Part shown: positions 40,391-50,641 of the stretch, in pieces
How positions within the stretch are numbered: position 1 is the first letter of the stretch
Layout of the letters: every line of letters begins with the position of its first letter
Assembly: GCA_021733795.1 (NCBI GenBank)
Contig: JAIPKB010000001.1
Span: forward strand, 1-64,000
DNA length: 64,000 nt
Source: Akkermansiaceae bacterium
GTDB taxonomy: Bacteria > Verrucomicrobiota > Verrucomicrobiia > Verrucomicrobiales > Akkermansiaceae
Reading direction: 5' to 3'
Program-made: the position numbers and the translations under genes
The notes under the pieces: model-generated
The model's database searches: none
What the model was told of the DNA's origin: nothing
The model's input: only the letters and a program-made list of their open reading frames with translations

Positions 40391-40677
40391 GGAACATTTT
40401 CAGCAGCCGGATGTGCTGGAATTGCTGCTGCCGTTCGTGCCGGGCTTGGAATACGGCGCTGAGTTGATTCTTGAAATCCCAGCGGAACAGATGGTGATCG
40501 AATCGGATCTCCAAGGTCGAGATCCAGAACCAACATGACAATGTCAATCCCACGACTCCCGCTGAGGCGGATGACTATATCAGTCTTGCGTTCTGGTATC
40601 AGGAGGGGCCGGTGCAAGTCGTTGCATTGCCAACCTTCAAACAGCGCACGGCACCCGCCTTTTCCACCGACAAATAA
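40391..40677 (+). pseudogene. C-terminal fragment of a DUF2961-like protein joined to the truncated MFS gene
   Basis: QPDVLELLLPFVPGLEYGAELILEIPAEQ... and NQHDNVNPTTPAEADDYISLAFWYQEGPVQVVALP. Confidence 0.5.
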
Positions 40678-40692
40678 GCACCCATCACCACG

Positions 40693-42534
40693 ATGATCAA
40701 AACATCCATCTTTCTGGGATTACTAACGGCCTTGCCAATTTGCCCCGCCGGTGAAACCGCGGTCGGACGCATCGGCGTGGCGGACTATGGCAATTGGAAG
40801 GCCACCGGGACCGCGTTTCAAAAGGGCCCTGCCTCCGGCGATTTGCTCGCCAAACTGGAGATCGAGAACTCCGCCGCCGCCGCCGTCATCAGCAGCGAAA
40901 TCGACGGCGACAGCCCGGTGGGCACCCTGACCTCCCCCTCTTTCAGCCTCTCGCGTCCCTATCTTTCATTCCGCATCGCTGGTGGCGACTACGAACGCCA
41001 CGCCTGCATCAACCTGGTCATCCATGACAGGATTGTGAAAAGCGCCACCGGCCGCAACAGCGACCGCCTGACGCCCGTCTCATGGGACGTGAGAGAGTTC
41101 ATGGGCACGACCGCGACCATTCAGATTATTGATGAAGCCGGCGGACAGTGGGGACACGTCAACGTCGAGGGGATCGTCCAGACAGATGCGCCCGAGGTCA
41201 TGCCGTTGGCGAAAGGGATACTCTATCAGGAGGCACTGCGGCCGCAGTTCCATTTCACCGCCCGCCAGTGGACGATGGACCGGCTGAACCCGGGCATGCG
41301 GCAGGAGGGGTGGCTCAACGACCTCAACGGGCTGATCTATTACGACGGGGAATACCACCTTTTCGCGCAGCGCTGGAACAAGTGCTGGATCCATGCCGTG
41401 AGCCGGGATCTGATCCATTGGCAGGAACTGGAGCCCGCGTTCTGGGAGGAGAAGCTCGACAGTGCCGTGCAATCCGGCACCTGTGTGATCGACTATCATA
41501 ACACCTCCGGCCTCTCGCCGGACAACAAGACCCCGCCGATGGTCGCGTTCTGGTCCCGCAACGAACCCAGCCACTGCCTTTCCTACAGCCTCGACCACGG
41601 GCGCACTTGGCAGCATTACCCCAAGAACCCGGTGTTGATATTCCCGGAACGGGACCCGAAGGTGTTCTGGTATGAGCCGGGAAAACATTGGGTCATGATG
41701 ATGTACGGCAGCGGCAAATACCATCTCTTCACCTCGCCAAACCTGCTGGACTGGACCAACGTGAACCACCCGATCAACGACGCCTTCGAGTGTCCTGACT
41801 TTTTCGAACTGCCCGTGGTCGGGAATCCAGCCGTCCGGAAATGGGTGCTGATTCATGCGGATGGCAAATACTCCCTCGGCACCTTCGACGGCACCGAGTT
41901 CAAGGAGCAAACCCCCCGCTATCCAAGCGACCTCGGCGGCAATAACTTCTACGCGACCCAGGCTTTCAACAACACCGACAAGGCCGATGGCCGTCGGATC
42001 CAACTCGCCTGGATGCGCGGGTCCGATTTCAAAGACATGCCGTTCAGCCAGCAGGTATCGTTTCCGTGCGAACTGACGCTTCACCAAACCCCGGCCGGAC
42101 TCCGGTTGTTCCGCCAGCCGATCCGCGAACTCGAAATGCTCCATCAGACGGAGAAGCAGTTGAACCACCGCGAGCTGGATGACGGTGAGGAATTGTCACT
42201 CGCGCCAGCAGGCGAGTTGTTCCGCATCCAGGCGGAAGTGAGCATCCCGGAAGGAGCACGGCTGAGCTTCAACCTGCGTGGCTATCCGGTGGTCCTCACG
42301 TCCAACACCGCCGAATCGGGCACCGGAGCCCACACCGTTCAGGAGGCGGTCAGAACGGTGGAAATCCTGATCGACCGCGCCTCGGTGGAAGTCTTCGTCA
42401 ACCACGGCGAATTATCGATCACCCGCAATTTCCGGGCGCGTCAGGATGGGTTGTCGGTGACCGCAGAGGGTAGCGGGGTCCTTATCCGGTCCATGGCCAT
42501 TCATCCACTCATGTCGATCTGGCCGACCCATTGA
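40693..42534 (+). CDS. GH32 family glycoside hydrolase, variant nucleophile loop
   Basis: WLNDLNGLIYYDGEYHLFAQ, ERDPKVFW, ECPDFFELP. Confidence 0.87.
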   Translation: MIKTSIFLGLLTALPICPAGETAVGRIGVADYGNWKATGTAFQKGPASGDLLAKLEIENSAAAAVISSEIDGDSPVGTLTSPSFSLSRPYLSFRIAGGDYERHACINLVIHDRIVKSATGRNSDRLTPVSWDVREFMGTTATIQIIDEAGGQWGHVNVEGIVQTDAPEVMPLAKGILYQEALRPQFHFTARQWTMDRLNPGMRQEGWLNDLNGLIYYDGEYHLFAQRWNKCWIHAVSRDLIHWQELEPAFWEEKLDSAVQSGTCVIDYHNTSGLSPDNKTPPMVAFWSRNEPSHCLSYSLDHGRTWQHYPKNPVLIFPERDPKVFWYEPGKHWVMMMYGSGKYHLFTSPNLLDWTNVNHPINDAFECPDFFELPVVGNPAVRKWVLIHADGKYSLGTFDGTEFKEQTPRYPSDLGGNNFYATQAFNNTDKADGRRIQLAWMRGSDFKDMPFSQQVSFPCELTLHQTPAGLRLFRQPIRELEMLHQTEKQLNHRELDDGEELSLAPAGELFRIQAEVSIPEGARLSFNLRGYPVVLTSNTAESGTGAHTVQEAVRTVEILIDRASVEVFVNHGELSITRNFRARQDGLSVTAEGSGVLIRSMAIHPLMSIWPTH

Positions 42535-42657
42535 AACCGGGACGACGGAGCTCGCAATTTCCGCGTTGAGGAAATGAATGCTTTCCGGATTCATCCCAAA
42601 ACACCGTAAAATCCGTCGTAATCTTCGCGCCCATCCCCCCGTTCCTATCACCCTGCC

Positions 42658-43371
42658 ATGAAAATCTGCTTCCTGATCCCGCTTCTCGTTCTCGCCAATC
42701 TCACCGCCACTGCCCAAGGAATCGTCAATCTCGAGAAATACCGCGCCGATTCCACCAACCGCTGGGAAAAGGACATCGCGAAGCTCGAAGCCCTCGACCA
42801 GTCCGAATCCCACCCCGGCAACGCCATCCTCTTCGTCGGCAGCTCCAGCATCCGCCGCTGGGACACGATCGTCGACGACATGGCACCCTACCACCCGATC
42901 CAGCGCGGCTTCGGCGGCTGCACATGGTCCGACGTCGCGATCTTCGCCGACCGGCTCATCACCCCCCACCCGTTCCGCGCCATTGTCTTCTTCGTCGCCA
43001 ACGACATCACCGGAGGGAGCGATGACAAGACGCCCGACGAAGTCGCCGCCCTTTTCGCCTACGTCTGGCAGCGCGTCCGCGCCCATAATCCCGACGCCCC
43101 CGTCTTCTTCATCCCCGTCACCCCCACCCCCTCCCGCTGGTCCGTCTGGCCCACCGCCAAGAAGGCCAACTCCGCGATCCGGCAATTCTGTGCCGACAAC
43201 GACAGCACCTGGTTCATCGGCACCGAAAGCATCTACCTCGATCCGCACGGCCAACCACGCCCCGGCCTCTTCGTCGACGACATGCTCCACCTCAACCCCG
43301 ACGGCTACAGCCGCTGGGCCGCCGCCATCAAGTCCCACCTCGACACCATCCTCAACGGCGCAGGGAGGTAA
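42658..43371 (+). CDS. Secreted SGNH/GDSL-type hydrolase
   Basis: Signal peptide; ILFVGSSSIRRWD, GFGGCTWSD, HLNPDGYSRWA. Confidence 0.87.
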   Translation: MKICFLIPLLVLANLTATAQGIVNLEKYRADSTNRWEKDIAKLEALDQSESHPGNAILFVGSSSIRRWDTIVDDMAPYHPIQRGFGGCTWSDVAIFADRLITPHPFRAIVFFVANDITGGSDDKTPDEVAALFAYVWQRVRAHNPDAPVFFIPVTPTPSRWSVWPTAKKANSAIRQFCADNDSTWFIGTESIYLDPHGQPRPGLFVDDMLHLNPDGYSRWAAAIKSHLDTILNGAGR

Positions 43372-43517
43372 TCCCACGGTGCGCGGAACGCCAGTCCCGC
43401 GCCGTTGTCAGCGGTCCAGGGTTTGCTCGCCGGAACCGGAGTGGGATCCAAGTTGGCGGCCTCAGGCTTCCGGTGGCCGATCATTGGGTTGATGCGCCCG
43501 GCAGCCCGGGTGGGTTT

Positions 43518-44276
43518 TTACCGGACCTTGCCGGTGGCCGCCCACTCGGTCCCGCGCTGGATGAGTTTCGTGACGTTGGGGGTCCGGATTGCGTTGCCGT
43601 CGTGGCCGAAGGTTTCGTGAAACACCCGGCCTTGCCCGTATTCCAGGGTGAAGGCGAGCGGTTCGGTTGCATTGCTCCAGTCCGAGGCCGCGGTCACCAG
43701 TACGTGGATCGATGCGTCGCCCTGCAACTTGGCATAAAGTTCGTCGTCGGTCTGGAAGTCTTCCAGCCCTTGGGTGATCGGGTGGTTCCGGTCGGCGATT
43801 TGGGCTTTGAAGACGCTGCGCGGGCCGTGGCCGGACTGGCCCATGACCCAGTAGCGGCCGCAAAGTTTCTGGAATTCACCCCACTCCTTGAACGACGCAC
43901 TCGATAGATGGGAGATGCAGAGGCCCTTGCCGCCCTTCACATAGGCCAACAGGTTCTGTTTGGCCGCCTCAGAGAGCGTAGCGAGCTTGGCGTTGTAGAA
44001 GTGAAGGAACACCGCATCGTAGGCCTTGAGCGAACTGGCGGATTCGAAAATGCCCGGATCCTCGCTAACGTTCACCTCAAACCGGTTCGTTGCCAGCAAG
44101 GCCTCGCGGATCGCCTGGGAGACCTCGTGCCACGGGTGGGCGGCGACGTCGTCGCCGGTGACGATCAGCACCTTGAGCTTGGGCGAGGCATCGGCCGCAG
44201 GGCACGGTGCGATGGAAATGAGGGAGCAGCCAATCAGGGCGGCGAATGACGCGCGCAGGGTGTTTCGACGGTTCAT
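43518..44276 (-). CDS. ThuA-domain protein
   Basis: LKVLIVTGDDVAAHPWHEVSQAIREAL, YDAVFLHFYN, HPITQGLEDFQTDDELY, GRVFHETFGHD; signal peptide. Confidence 0.87.
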   Translation of the reverse strand: MNRRNTLRASFAALIGCSLISIAPCPAADASPKLKVLIVTGDDVAAHPWHEVSQAIREALLATNRFEVNVSEDPGIFESASSLKAYDAVFLHFYNAKLATLSEAAKQNLLAYVKGGKGLCISHLSSASFKEWGEFQKLCGRYWVMGQSGHGPRSVFKAQIADRNHPITQGLEDFQTDDELYAKLQGDASIHVLVTAASDWSNATEPLAFTLEYGQGRVFHETFGHDGNAIRTPNVTKLIQRGTEWAATGKVR

Positions 44277-44294
44277 GGGATGGGATGGGATGGG
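44274..44294. repeat. (GGGAT)n short tandem repeat running into the ThuA start codon
   Basis: catgggatgggatgggatgggatgg. Confidence 0.7.
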
Positions 44295-44660
44295 ATGGTT
44301 GGGGGTTGGGATGGTTGGAGGTGGCTGTGCGGTGGGTTGACTAGGTGCTTGGACGAAACTGCGCCAGCTGCCGGGAAAACCGCACGATGACACAGCCGGC
44401 AAGACTACGTCTCGAACCAGCGTTGATCTTTCATCATTGATGCCAGGGGCATCAACGTGCCGCGCGCAGCCGGGGCGAGATTTCCGCGGCACTCGAGCGG
44501 AATAGCCAGCAGCGGCTTGGGGGTCTTACTCCTGGCTTTATGCTCGCTCGGGAGTTCGGTGCGGGCCATCCGGTGATTTCCGAGATTGGCGGTGATGATC
44601 GGATAGTTGCTACCAAACAACAGGTAACTCGACGGTTCTCGCGCGGGGGCGTCGTCGCCA

Positions 44661-45725
44661 GTGGTGAGGATCATGCTCTGCGCCACTGACCACCCGCCGG
44701 ATGATTCGGTCCCGGATTCCTGGAAGGCCTTCTTCGGCATCTCCGCGCAAACCGGCGACGACGATCTGGATGAGGGAACGGGCGATGGACTCTACAACGC
44801 GGAAGAGTTCGCCTACCAAACGAATCCGACCCTCATCGACACCCTTCGCAACAACGGCAGCTTCGAGCTCCTTGGCGGCGCTGCGTCAGCCGCTGGTGCC
44901 ACTCATTGGGATACTGATCCGGATGGAGACGTTGACAACTGGGCGGTTTGGAATGCCGCCGTTGGTGGTCCTTCGACCGCGGATAACGACAGTGGAACTT
45001 ACGAGGGCGCCTTGGCCACCGCGGGCACTCGACTCGCCTTCCTCCAAGGGAACAACGCCGCCTACAACATGACCACTCACGTGGTGGCCGCAGGGGACGT
45101 CTTCACCTTCACCTGGGACCATTTGAACCGCAACAGCTCCCACACCGTCAGCCTGGTATATGACGACGGTGGCATGATCACCACGATCGCCGCATCGGCA
45201 GTCACCAGCACGGCGGTCGGAAACGGCAAGGGGGCCACCTACACGGTTCTTGCGGGCGACCCGGCGATTGGCAAGACCATCGGACTGGGGATCGCGAACA
45301 ACAACTCGAACTACCCGGAAGTGGACAACTTCGTCCTGAGCGTGGTTCCGGGCACCGGTGGAAATGACACTGACAGCGACAACATGGACGACACCTGGGA
45401 AACCACCTACGGCCTGAACGTGGGAGTCGATGACTCCGCCGGTGACCTCGACGGCGACGGCACCAGCAACCTGACGGAGTTCCGGCTGGGCCTGATCCCG
45501 AACAATGGCAGCTCCAGCTTCGCCGCCACCCGCAGCGCCGCAGGACTCCTGAGCTGGCCGAGTGTGGAAGGCGTGACATTCACGATCGAACGCAGCCCCA
45601 CCCTCGCCACGGGAGATTGGACCGTGCTGGAAGCCGCCTACCCTGGCACGGCTGGCAGCGCCAGCTACACCGATCCCGAGCCCCCCGCCGGCAAGGCATT
45701 CTACCGGATCGGATTGAACCCGTAA
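44661..45725 (+). pseudogene. 5'-truncated secreted repeat-type protein with Ca-binding-like DxDxD motifs
   Basis: DDSVPDSWKAFFGISAQTGDDDLDEGTGDGLYNAEEFAYQTNP ... DSDNMDDTWETTYGL ... DLDGDGTSNLTEF; no signal peptide; unrelated fragment antisense at 44405-44740. Confidence 0.5.
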
Positions 45726-45771
45726 TCGGCGCGGCCCAGTCCCACCTATTGGGAAACGGAGGAAAGACCGG

Positions 45772-45954
45772 AGGCTTGTCTGAAAATCCCTCCGGGCAGG
45801 GACCGTCTTCGCCGCTCGCAGTCTTTGGCAGGGACGCGTTTCCGACGCGTCCGCGCGAATGAACTGAGAATGGAAAAGCCGGATCGGCCGTCCATTCGTC
45901 ACCCATTCTCCCGGACCGTTCGGAAAACGGTCCCTGCCCTTTTCAGACAGGCTT
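45772..45954. mobile_element. MITE-like nested palindromic element
   Basis: Outer arms AGGCTTGTCTGAAAA / TTTTCAGACAGGCTT; inner arms GGGCAGGGACCGT (45794-45806) / ACGGTCCCTGCCC (45927-45939); internal hairpins GGACGCGT-TTCCG-ACGCGTCC and GGACCGTT-CGGAA-AACGGTCC. Confidence 0.65.
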
Positions 45955-46035
45955 TGAGCCTCTGGTTCGATCCGTGAATTTGGCCTCGAAGTCGGTCGGA
46001 TTTCCGCTTTACTCGAGTTCGCCGCCAGCACCACC

Positions 46036-49030
46036 ATGCCAATCTCCATCCGCCATCGCAGCCCGGCGCTCCTCGTGAGTGCGGTGGCGATCCTGTTGTG
46101 GACAGTCATGTCCACACCGCTCCAGGCCGATGAGTCACAGGGGTATCTCAACCGCTTCTGGCAAACCAGCGATGGCATGCCGAGCAACTCGGTCAACGAC
46201 ATCGGCAAGGACCGGGATGGCTTTCTCTGGATTGCCACCGGCGCGGGGGTGGCGCGCTTCGACGGGCTGCGATTCGAGGTCTTCTACACCCGCGACGGCC
46301 TGCCGGACACGCAGCTCCGGTGTCTCCACGTGGACCGCAGAAACCGCGTCTGGGTCGGCACGCGGCGCGGCGTCGCCTACCGCGAAAACGGAGCCTGGGT
46401 GATCCCCTCCGGGTTTCCGAACGAACCGGTGTTTTCCCTCGGGGAAGGGACCGACGGCTCGATCTGGGTGGGCACCTTCATCGGGTGCTGGAAGTGGGAC
46501 GACGGCGGGTTCACCAAGATCAACCTGGGCGACATCACCCCGGACGTGCGCTCGTTTCTCGGCGAGGGTGGGAGTGGCATGTGGATTCTGACGCGGGACA
46601 ACCTCTGCCTTTGGCATCCGGAAACGCCCGGCACGGTGGAGCCGGTCCCCGGGCCTTGGGAAAACAAGGACCTGCGTGACCTCGCACGCGATCATGCCGG
46701 ACGCGTCATCGTGTGCGGGACCGGAGTCCTGCTGCGCCGCGAGGGTGATCATTGGGAAGACCTCAACCCCATGATCCCAAACGGCGACCAAAACGCGAAC
46801 CTCGCCTGCGCAGTCGCTGCCGATGACACGATCTGGCTGGCAACCCGGAACCACGGACTGACTTTCCTCCATGACGCGGCAACCGGCGTCATCGATTCCA
46901 CCGGGGACCTCTCGCTCAATGACGTCCGCAGCGTCATGACCGACGCCAACGGGATGATCATGGCAGGCACCAATGGCGGCGGCATCAACATCCTCCGCCG
47001 CCGCCCGTTCGACACCTACTCAACGAACGAAGGGCTCGGCGGCACCGTGACCTCAGCGCTCGCCATCGACCGCCAGGGCGAAATCCTTGCTGGCACCGAC
47101 GGCGGCGGCATCTTCCGCAAGGAGAATGGCAGGTTCCGGCCCTGCTATCGGAACTCGGGACTCCCCGGAGACGGGCTGATTTGGTCCCTGTGCGTCGGCG
47201 TGGACGACAGCATCTGGGTGGGTACCTATCAGGACGGACTGTTCCGCATCCGGGGCGACCAGGTGGAGAAGATCACCCCAGCCACCGGATTTTCGGGTAA
47301 CCCGATTCCCGCGCTTGGTGGGACGCGTGACGGAGGGGTGCTGGTCGGAACCAGTTCCGAGGGCGTGCGGAAGTGGAAGGGCGGCCAACTTGATCCCGAC
47401 TTGAGTGGGCCTCCCGGGGAAGGGTTCGTGGTTTATGACGTGCTGGAGGATCATCTCGGCCGGATCTGGGTCGCCACCGGCGAGCAGGGCCTCTGGGTGT
47501 TTGAAAATGGCGGGTGGCGGGAAACGACGCGGTCGGTTGGAATGCCCGAACTCCTTCCCGCAGTCATCCACGAAGGCGGCGATGGAGACCTGTGGGTCGG
47601 CTCGCTCGGCCAGGGATTGGCCCGCTACCATGAGAACCAGTGGACCGCATGGGATGTCCGGGACGGCATGGTCAGCGATACCATTTGCCAGATTCTGGAG
47701 GATGATTCCGGCAACCTCTGGCTCGGATCCGACCGGGGGCTGCAGCGGGTTTCCATCGCGGTTCTAGGCGCATATCACCGGGACGAAAGCGGGTTGCCCA
47801 TGGAAAGCATGCTTTTCGGACGGACGGACGGACGGATTGCCCACCCCGCAGTTCAGCGCGGAACACGGCAACCTGGCGGTCCGCGGCGACGATGGTTGCC
47901 TCTGGTTTTCGCTGGCCTCGGGTGCGATCCGGGTGGATCCAACAAGGTTTCCCAAATCCACCCACCTGCCATTCGTCCGAATTGAAAGCGCCACCGCAGA
48001 CGACGGCCCCATCTGGAACTTCGAAGGGCCGGAAACACGCAACGAGATTGTCCTGCCCCCAGGTGGCGGCACGCTGCGAATCCGCTACACGTCGCCCCAA
48101 TTCATCGCGCCCGAGCGGGGCCGGTTCCGCTACCGGATGACCGGAGTCGAAAGGGAATGGCAGGAGGTCGAAGGCGCCCGGGTCGCCAGCTACGCCTCCC
48201 TGCGTCCGGGAACCTATCAGTTCGAGGTCTTCGGAGCCACCTCCGACGGAACCTGGAATCCGACGCCCGCCCGGATCCGCGTGGTGGTGGAGCCATTCAT
48301 CTGGCAGACGTTGACCTTCCAATTGAGTGCCACCCTGATCATGCTGGCGGCCTTGGGCTGGGTGATTCGCACCGGATCCCTCCGCCGGATCCGTCGCCGG
48401 ATGGAACTCGTCATGCAGGAACACCGGATCGAAAAAGAACGCACCCGCATCGCCCGCGATCTCCACGACGACCTCGGCGCAAGTCTCACGGAAATCAATT
48501 TCCTCGGCACCCTCACCGCCGGCGCGGTTTCCGACAACGCGGTCCGCCAGCGGATCGAGGGCATGGTGGACCGCGCCCAGCGCATGACCAAATCGCTCGA
48601 TGAGATCGTCTGGACCGTCAACCCGGCAAATGACTCGCTCTCGTCCACCGCAAATTACCTCAGCTCCAGGACCCAGGAAAGTCTCGTCGCCGCCGGCATC
48701 CGGTGTCGCATGGAGGTGGACGACCCACTCCCGCATACTCCGGTGGATTCGGACCTCCGCCACCATCTGCTGATGGCGGTCAATGAGGCGGTCAACAATG
48801 TGATGAAGCATTCCAAAGCCACCGAATGCACCCTTTCGATCCGATTCAATGACCGGATCCTGCTCGTCTCCATCGCGGACAACGGGACCGGCTTCGCCCC
48901 CGTCACCTCGCCTGACAGCCGCAACGGCCTTGTGAATCTGCAAAGCCGCATGAAAGCTTCGGGCGGCAGCGTCGATATCTCCAGCACCCCACACGGCACC
49001 ACGGTCACCCTGCGCACGCCATTGCCATGA
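46036..49030 (+). CDS. Hybrid sensor: two-component propeller (Reg_prop) + Y_Y_Y + NarX-type histidine kinase, interrupted by a +4 frameshift
   Basis: ORF 46036-47985 (propeller) continues in another frame as ORF 47837-49030 (Y_Y_Y, ERTRIARDLHDDLGASLTEINFLG, HATPase); change occurs at (GGAC)4 47818-47836. Confidence 0.85.
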
Positions 49031-49109
49031 AACCGCCCGGAACCGCTATTCTACCCAAACGGGGGGCTGGTAAGCACCCTCACCCTCTGCCATTGTCAAA
49101 CCAATCGTC

Positions 49110-49751
49110 ATGCCGTCATCAATAGTCATCGTGGAGGACAACAACGTGGTCCGCGAATGTTTGGAGGAAATCGTAAATGCCATTCCCGGATGCGATTGTC
49201 TGGCGGCATTCGCCTGTGCGGAAGATGCGATCCGGTTGGCACCACGACTCACGCCCGATCTGGTGATGATGGATATCCAGCTCCCCAACCTCTCGGGGAT
49301 CGAATGCGCCGCCAAACTCAAGGAGATGCTCCCGGAGGTGCTGATCCTGATGCTCACTGTTTACGAGGACGAGGAGCGCATCTTTGAGGCGTTTAAAGCT
49401 GGTGCCAGCGGCTACATCCTCAAGCGGGCAAGCCCCCGCGAGGTGATCCAGGCGATCAAGGACATGCTTGAAGGAGGCGTTCCGATGACCCCCACCATTG
49501 CCCGGAAAGTGGTGGCGTCCTTCCGCCAGGCTCCTGCCGCAAGCGAGCAGGGCCCCTCCCTCACCCGCCGGGAAACCGAGGTCCTGCAAAGCCTTTCCAA
49601 GGGCTTGAGCAACAAGGAAATCGCCGACCTGCTGAGCGTCACCCTCGAAACGGTGCGCTGGCACCTCAAACAAATCTACGAAAAACTGCATGTCCACGGG
49701 CGCACCCAGGCCGCCCTCAAGTTCATGAACATGCAGAACTCCAAACGCTGA
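49110..49751 (+). CDS. NarL/LuxR-family response regulator
   Basis: SIVIVEDNNVVRECLEEI, DLVMMDIQLPNLSG; HTH LTRRETEVLQSLSKGLSNKEIADLLSVTLETVRWHLKQIYEKLHV. Confidence 0.93.
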   Translation: MPSSIVIVEDNNVVRECLEEIVNAIPGCDCLAAFACAEDAIRLAPRLTPDLVMMDIQLPNLSGIECAAKLKEMLPEVLILMLTVYEDEERIFEAFKAGASGYILKRASPREVIQAIKDMLEGGVPMTPTIARKVVASFRQAPAASEQGPSLTRRETEVLQSLSKGLSNKEIADLLSVTLETVRWHLKQIYEKLHVHGRTQAALKFMNMQNSKR

Positions 49752-49771
49752 GACAGCCTCCCCCGATCCTG

Positions 49772-50641
49772 ATGAACCCCACCTTTTCCCTAACTTGCTG
49801 GCTGGCTGCCATGACCGCGGCTTCGTGTTTCGCCCAAGCCCCACCCCACGCGGTCCCCGCCAAGGATGATCGACAACCACCACGCGATCCTTCGTGGAAG
49901 CTGGTCTGGGCTGAGGAATTCAGCAAGGACGGGACTCCGGATGGAGCTCGTTGGGATTTCGAACAGGGCTTCCAACGCAACTCCGAACTCCAGTGGTATC
50001 GCCCCGAAAACGCCGTGTGCAGGAACGGGGTGCTGGTGATTGAAGCCCGCAGGGAAAAGCTCCCCAACCCGGGATTCCGGCAGGATTCCAGAGACTGGAA
50101 GCGCTCCCGCAAGTTCGCGGAATACACCTCCGCCTCGCTCATCACCAAACCCGCACTTGCCTGGACCTACGGACGCTTCGAAATCCGGGCCCGCTTTCCA
50201 GCCGAGCCCGGCCTGTGGCCAGCCATCTGGACCACCGGCCACGGGCGCTGGCCCGAGGGTGGGGAGATCGACATCATGGAGTTCTACCGCGGCCAGATTC
50301 TCGCCAATTTTGTCCAGGCTAACAAATCCGGTCGCGACGAGTGGAACTCGTCCCATCACGACATCGAGAAATTCGGCAAGGACGACTGGGCCGGGAAGTT
50401 CCACCTGTGGGTGATGGAATGGGATCAGGATAAGATCACGATCCATCTCGACGGCCAACTGCTCAACACCCATGACCTCACCCGTTCCTTCAATGGCAAC
50501 AACCCGCAGGTGAATCCCTTCCGCGCCCCCCACCGCCTCCGCCTCAACCTGGCGATCGGCGCGAATGGCGGAGATCCCTCGCACACCGTCTTTCCCAAAC
50601 GCTACGAAATCGATTACGTCCGGATCTACCAAAAACCATGA
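49772..50641 (+). CDS. GH16 family glycoside hydrolase
   Basis: Signal peptide; ARFPAEPGLWPAIWTTG, GGEIDIMEF catalytic ExDxxE. Confidence 0.9.
   Translation: MNPTFSLTCWLAAMTAASCFAQAPPHAVPAKDDRQPPRDPSWKLVWAEEFSKDGTPDGARWDFEQGFQRNSELQWYRPENAVCRNGVLVIEARREKLPNPGFRQDSRDWKRSRKFAEYTSASLITKPALAWTYGRFEIRARFPAEPGLWPAIWTTGHGRWPEGGEIDIMEFYRGQILANFVQANKSGRDEWNSSHHDIEKFGKDDWAGKFHLWVMEWDQDKITIHLDGQLLNTHDLTRSFNGNNPQVNPFRAPHRLRLNLAIGANGGDPSHTVFPKRYEIDYVRIYQKP

Noticed and set aside
44405-44740. Minus-strand ORF with DDAPAREPSSYLLFGSN segment
   Set aside because: Resembles a fragment of a secreted repeat protein but too short and degenerate to call as a gene.
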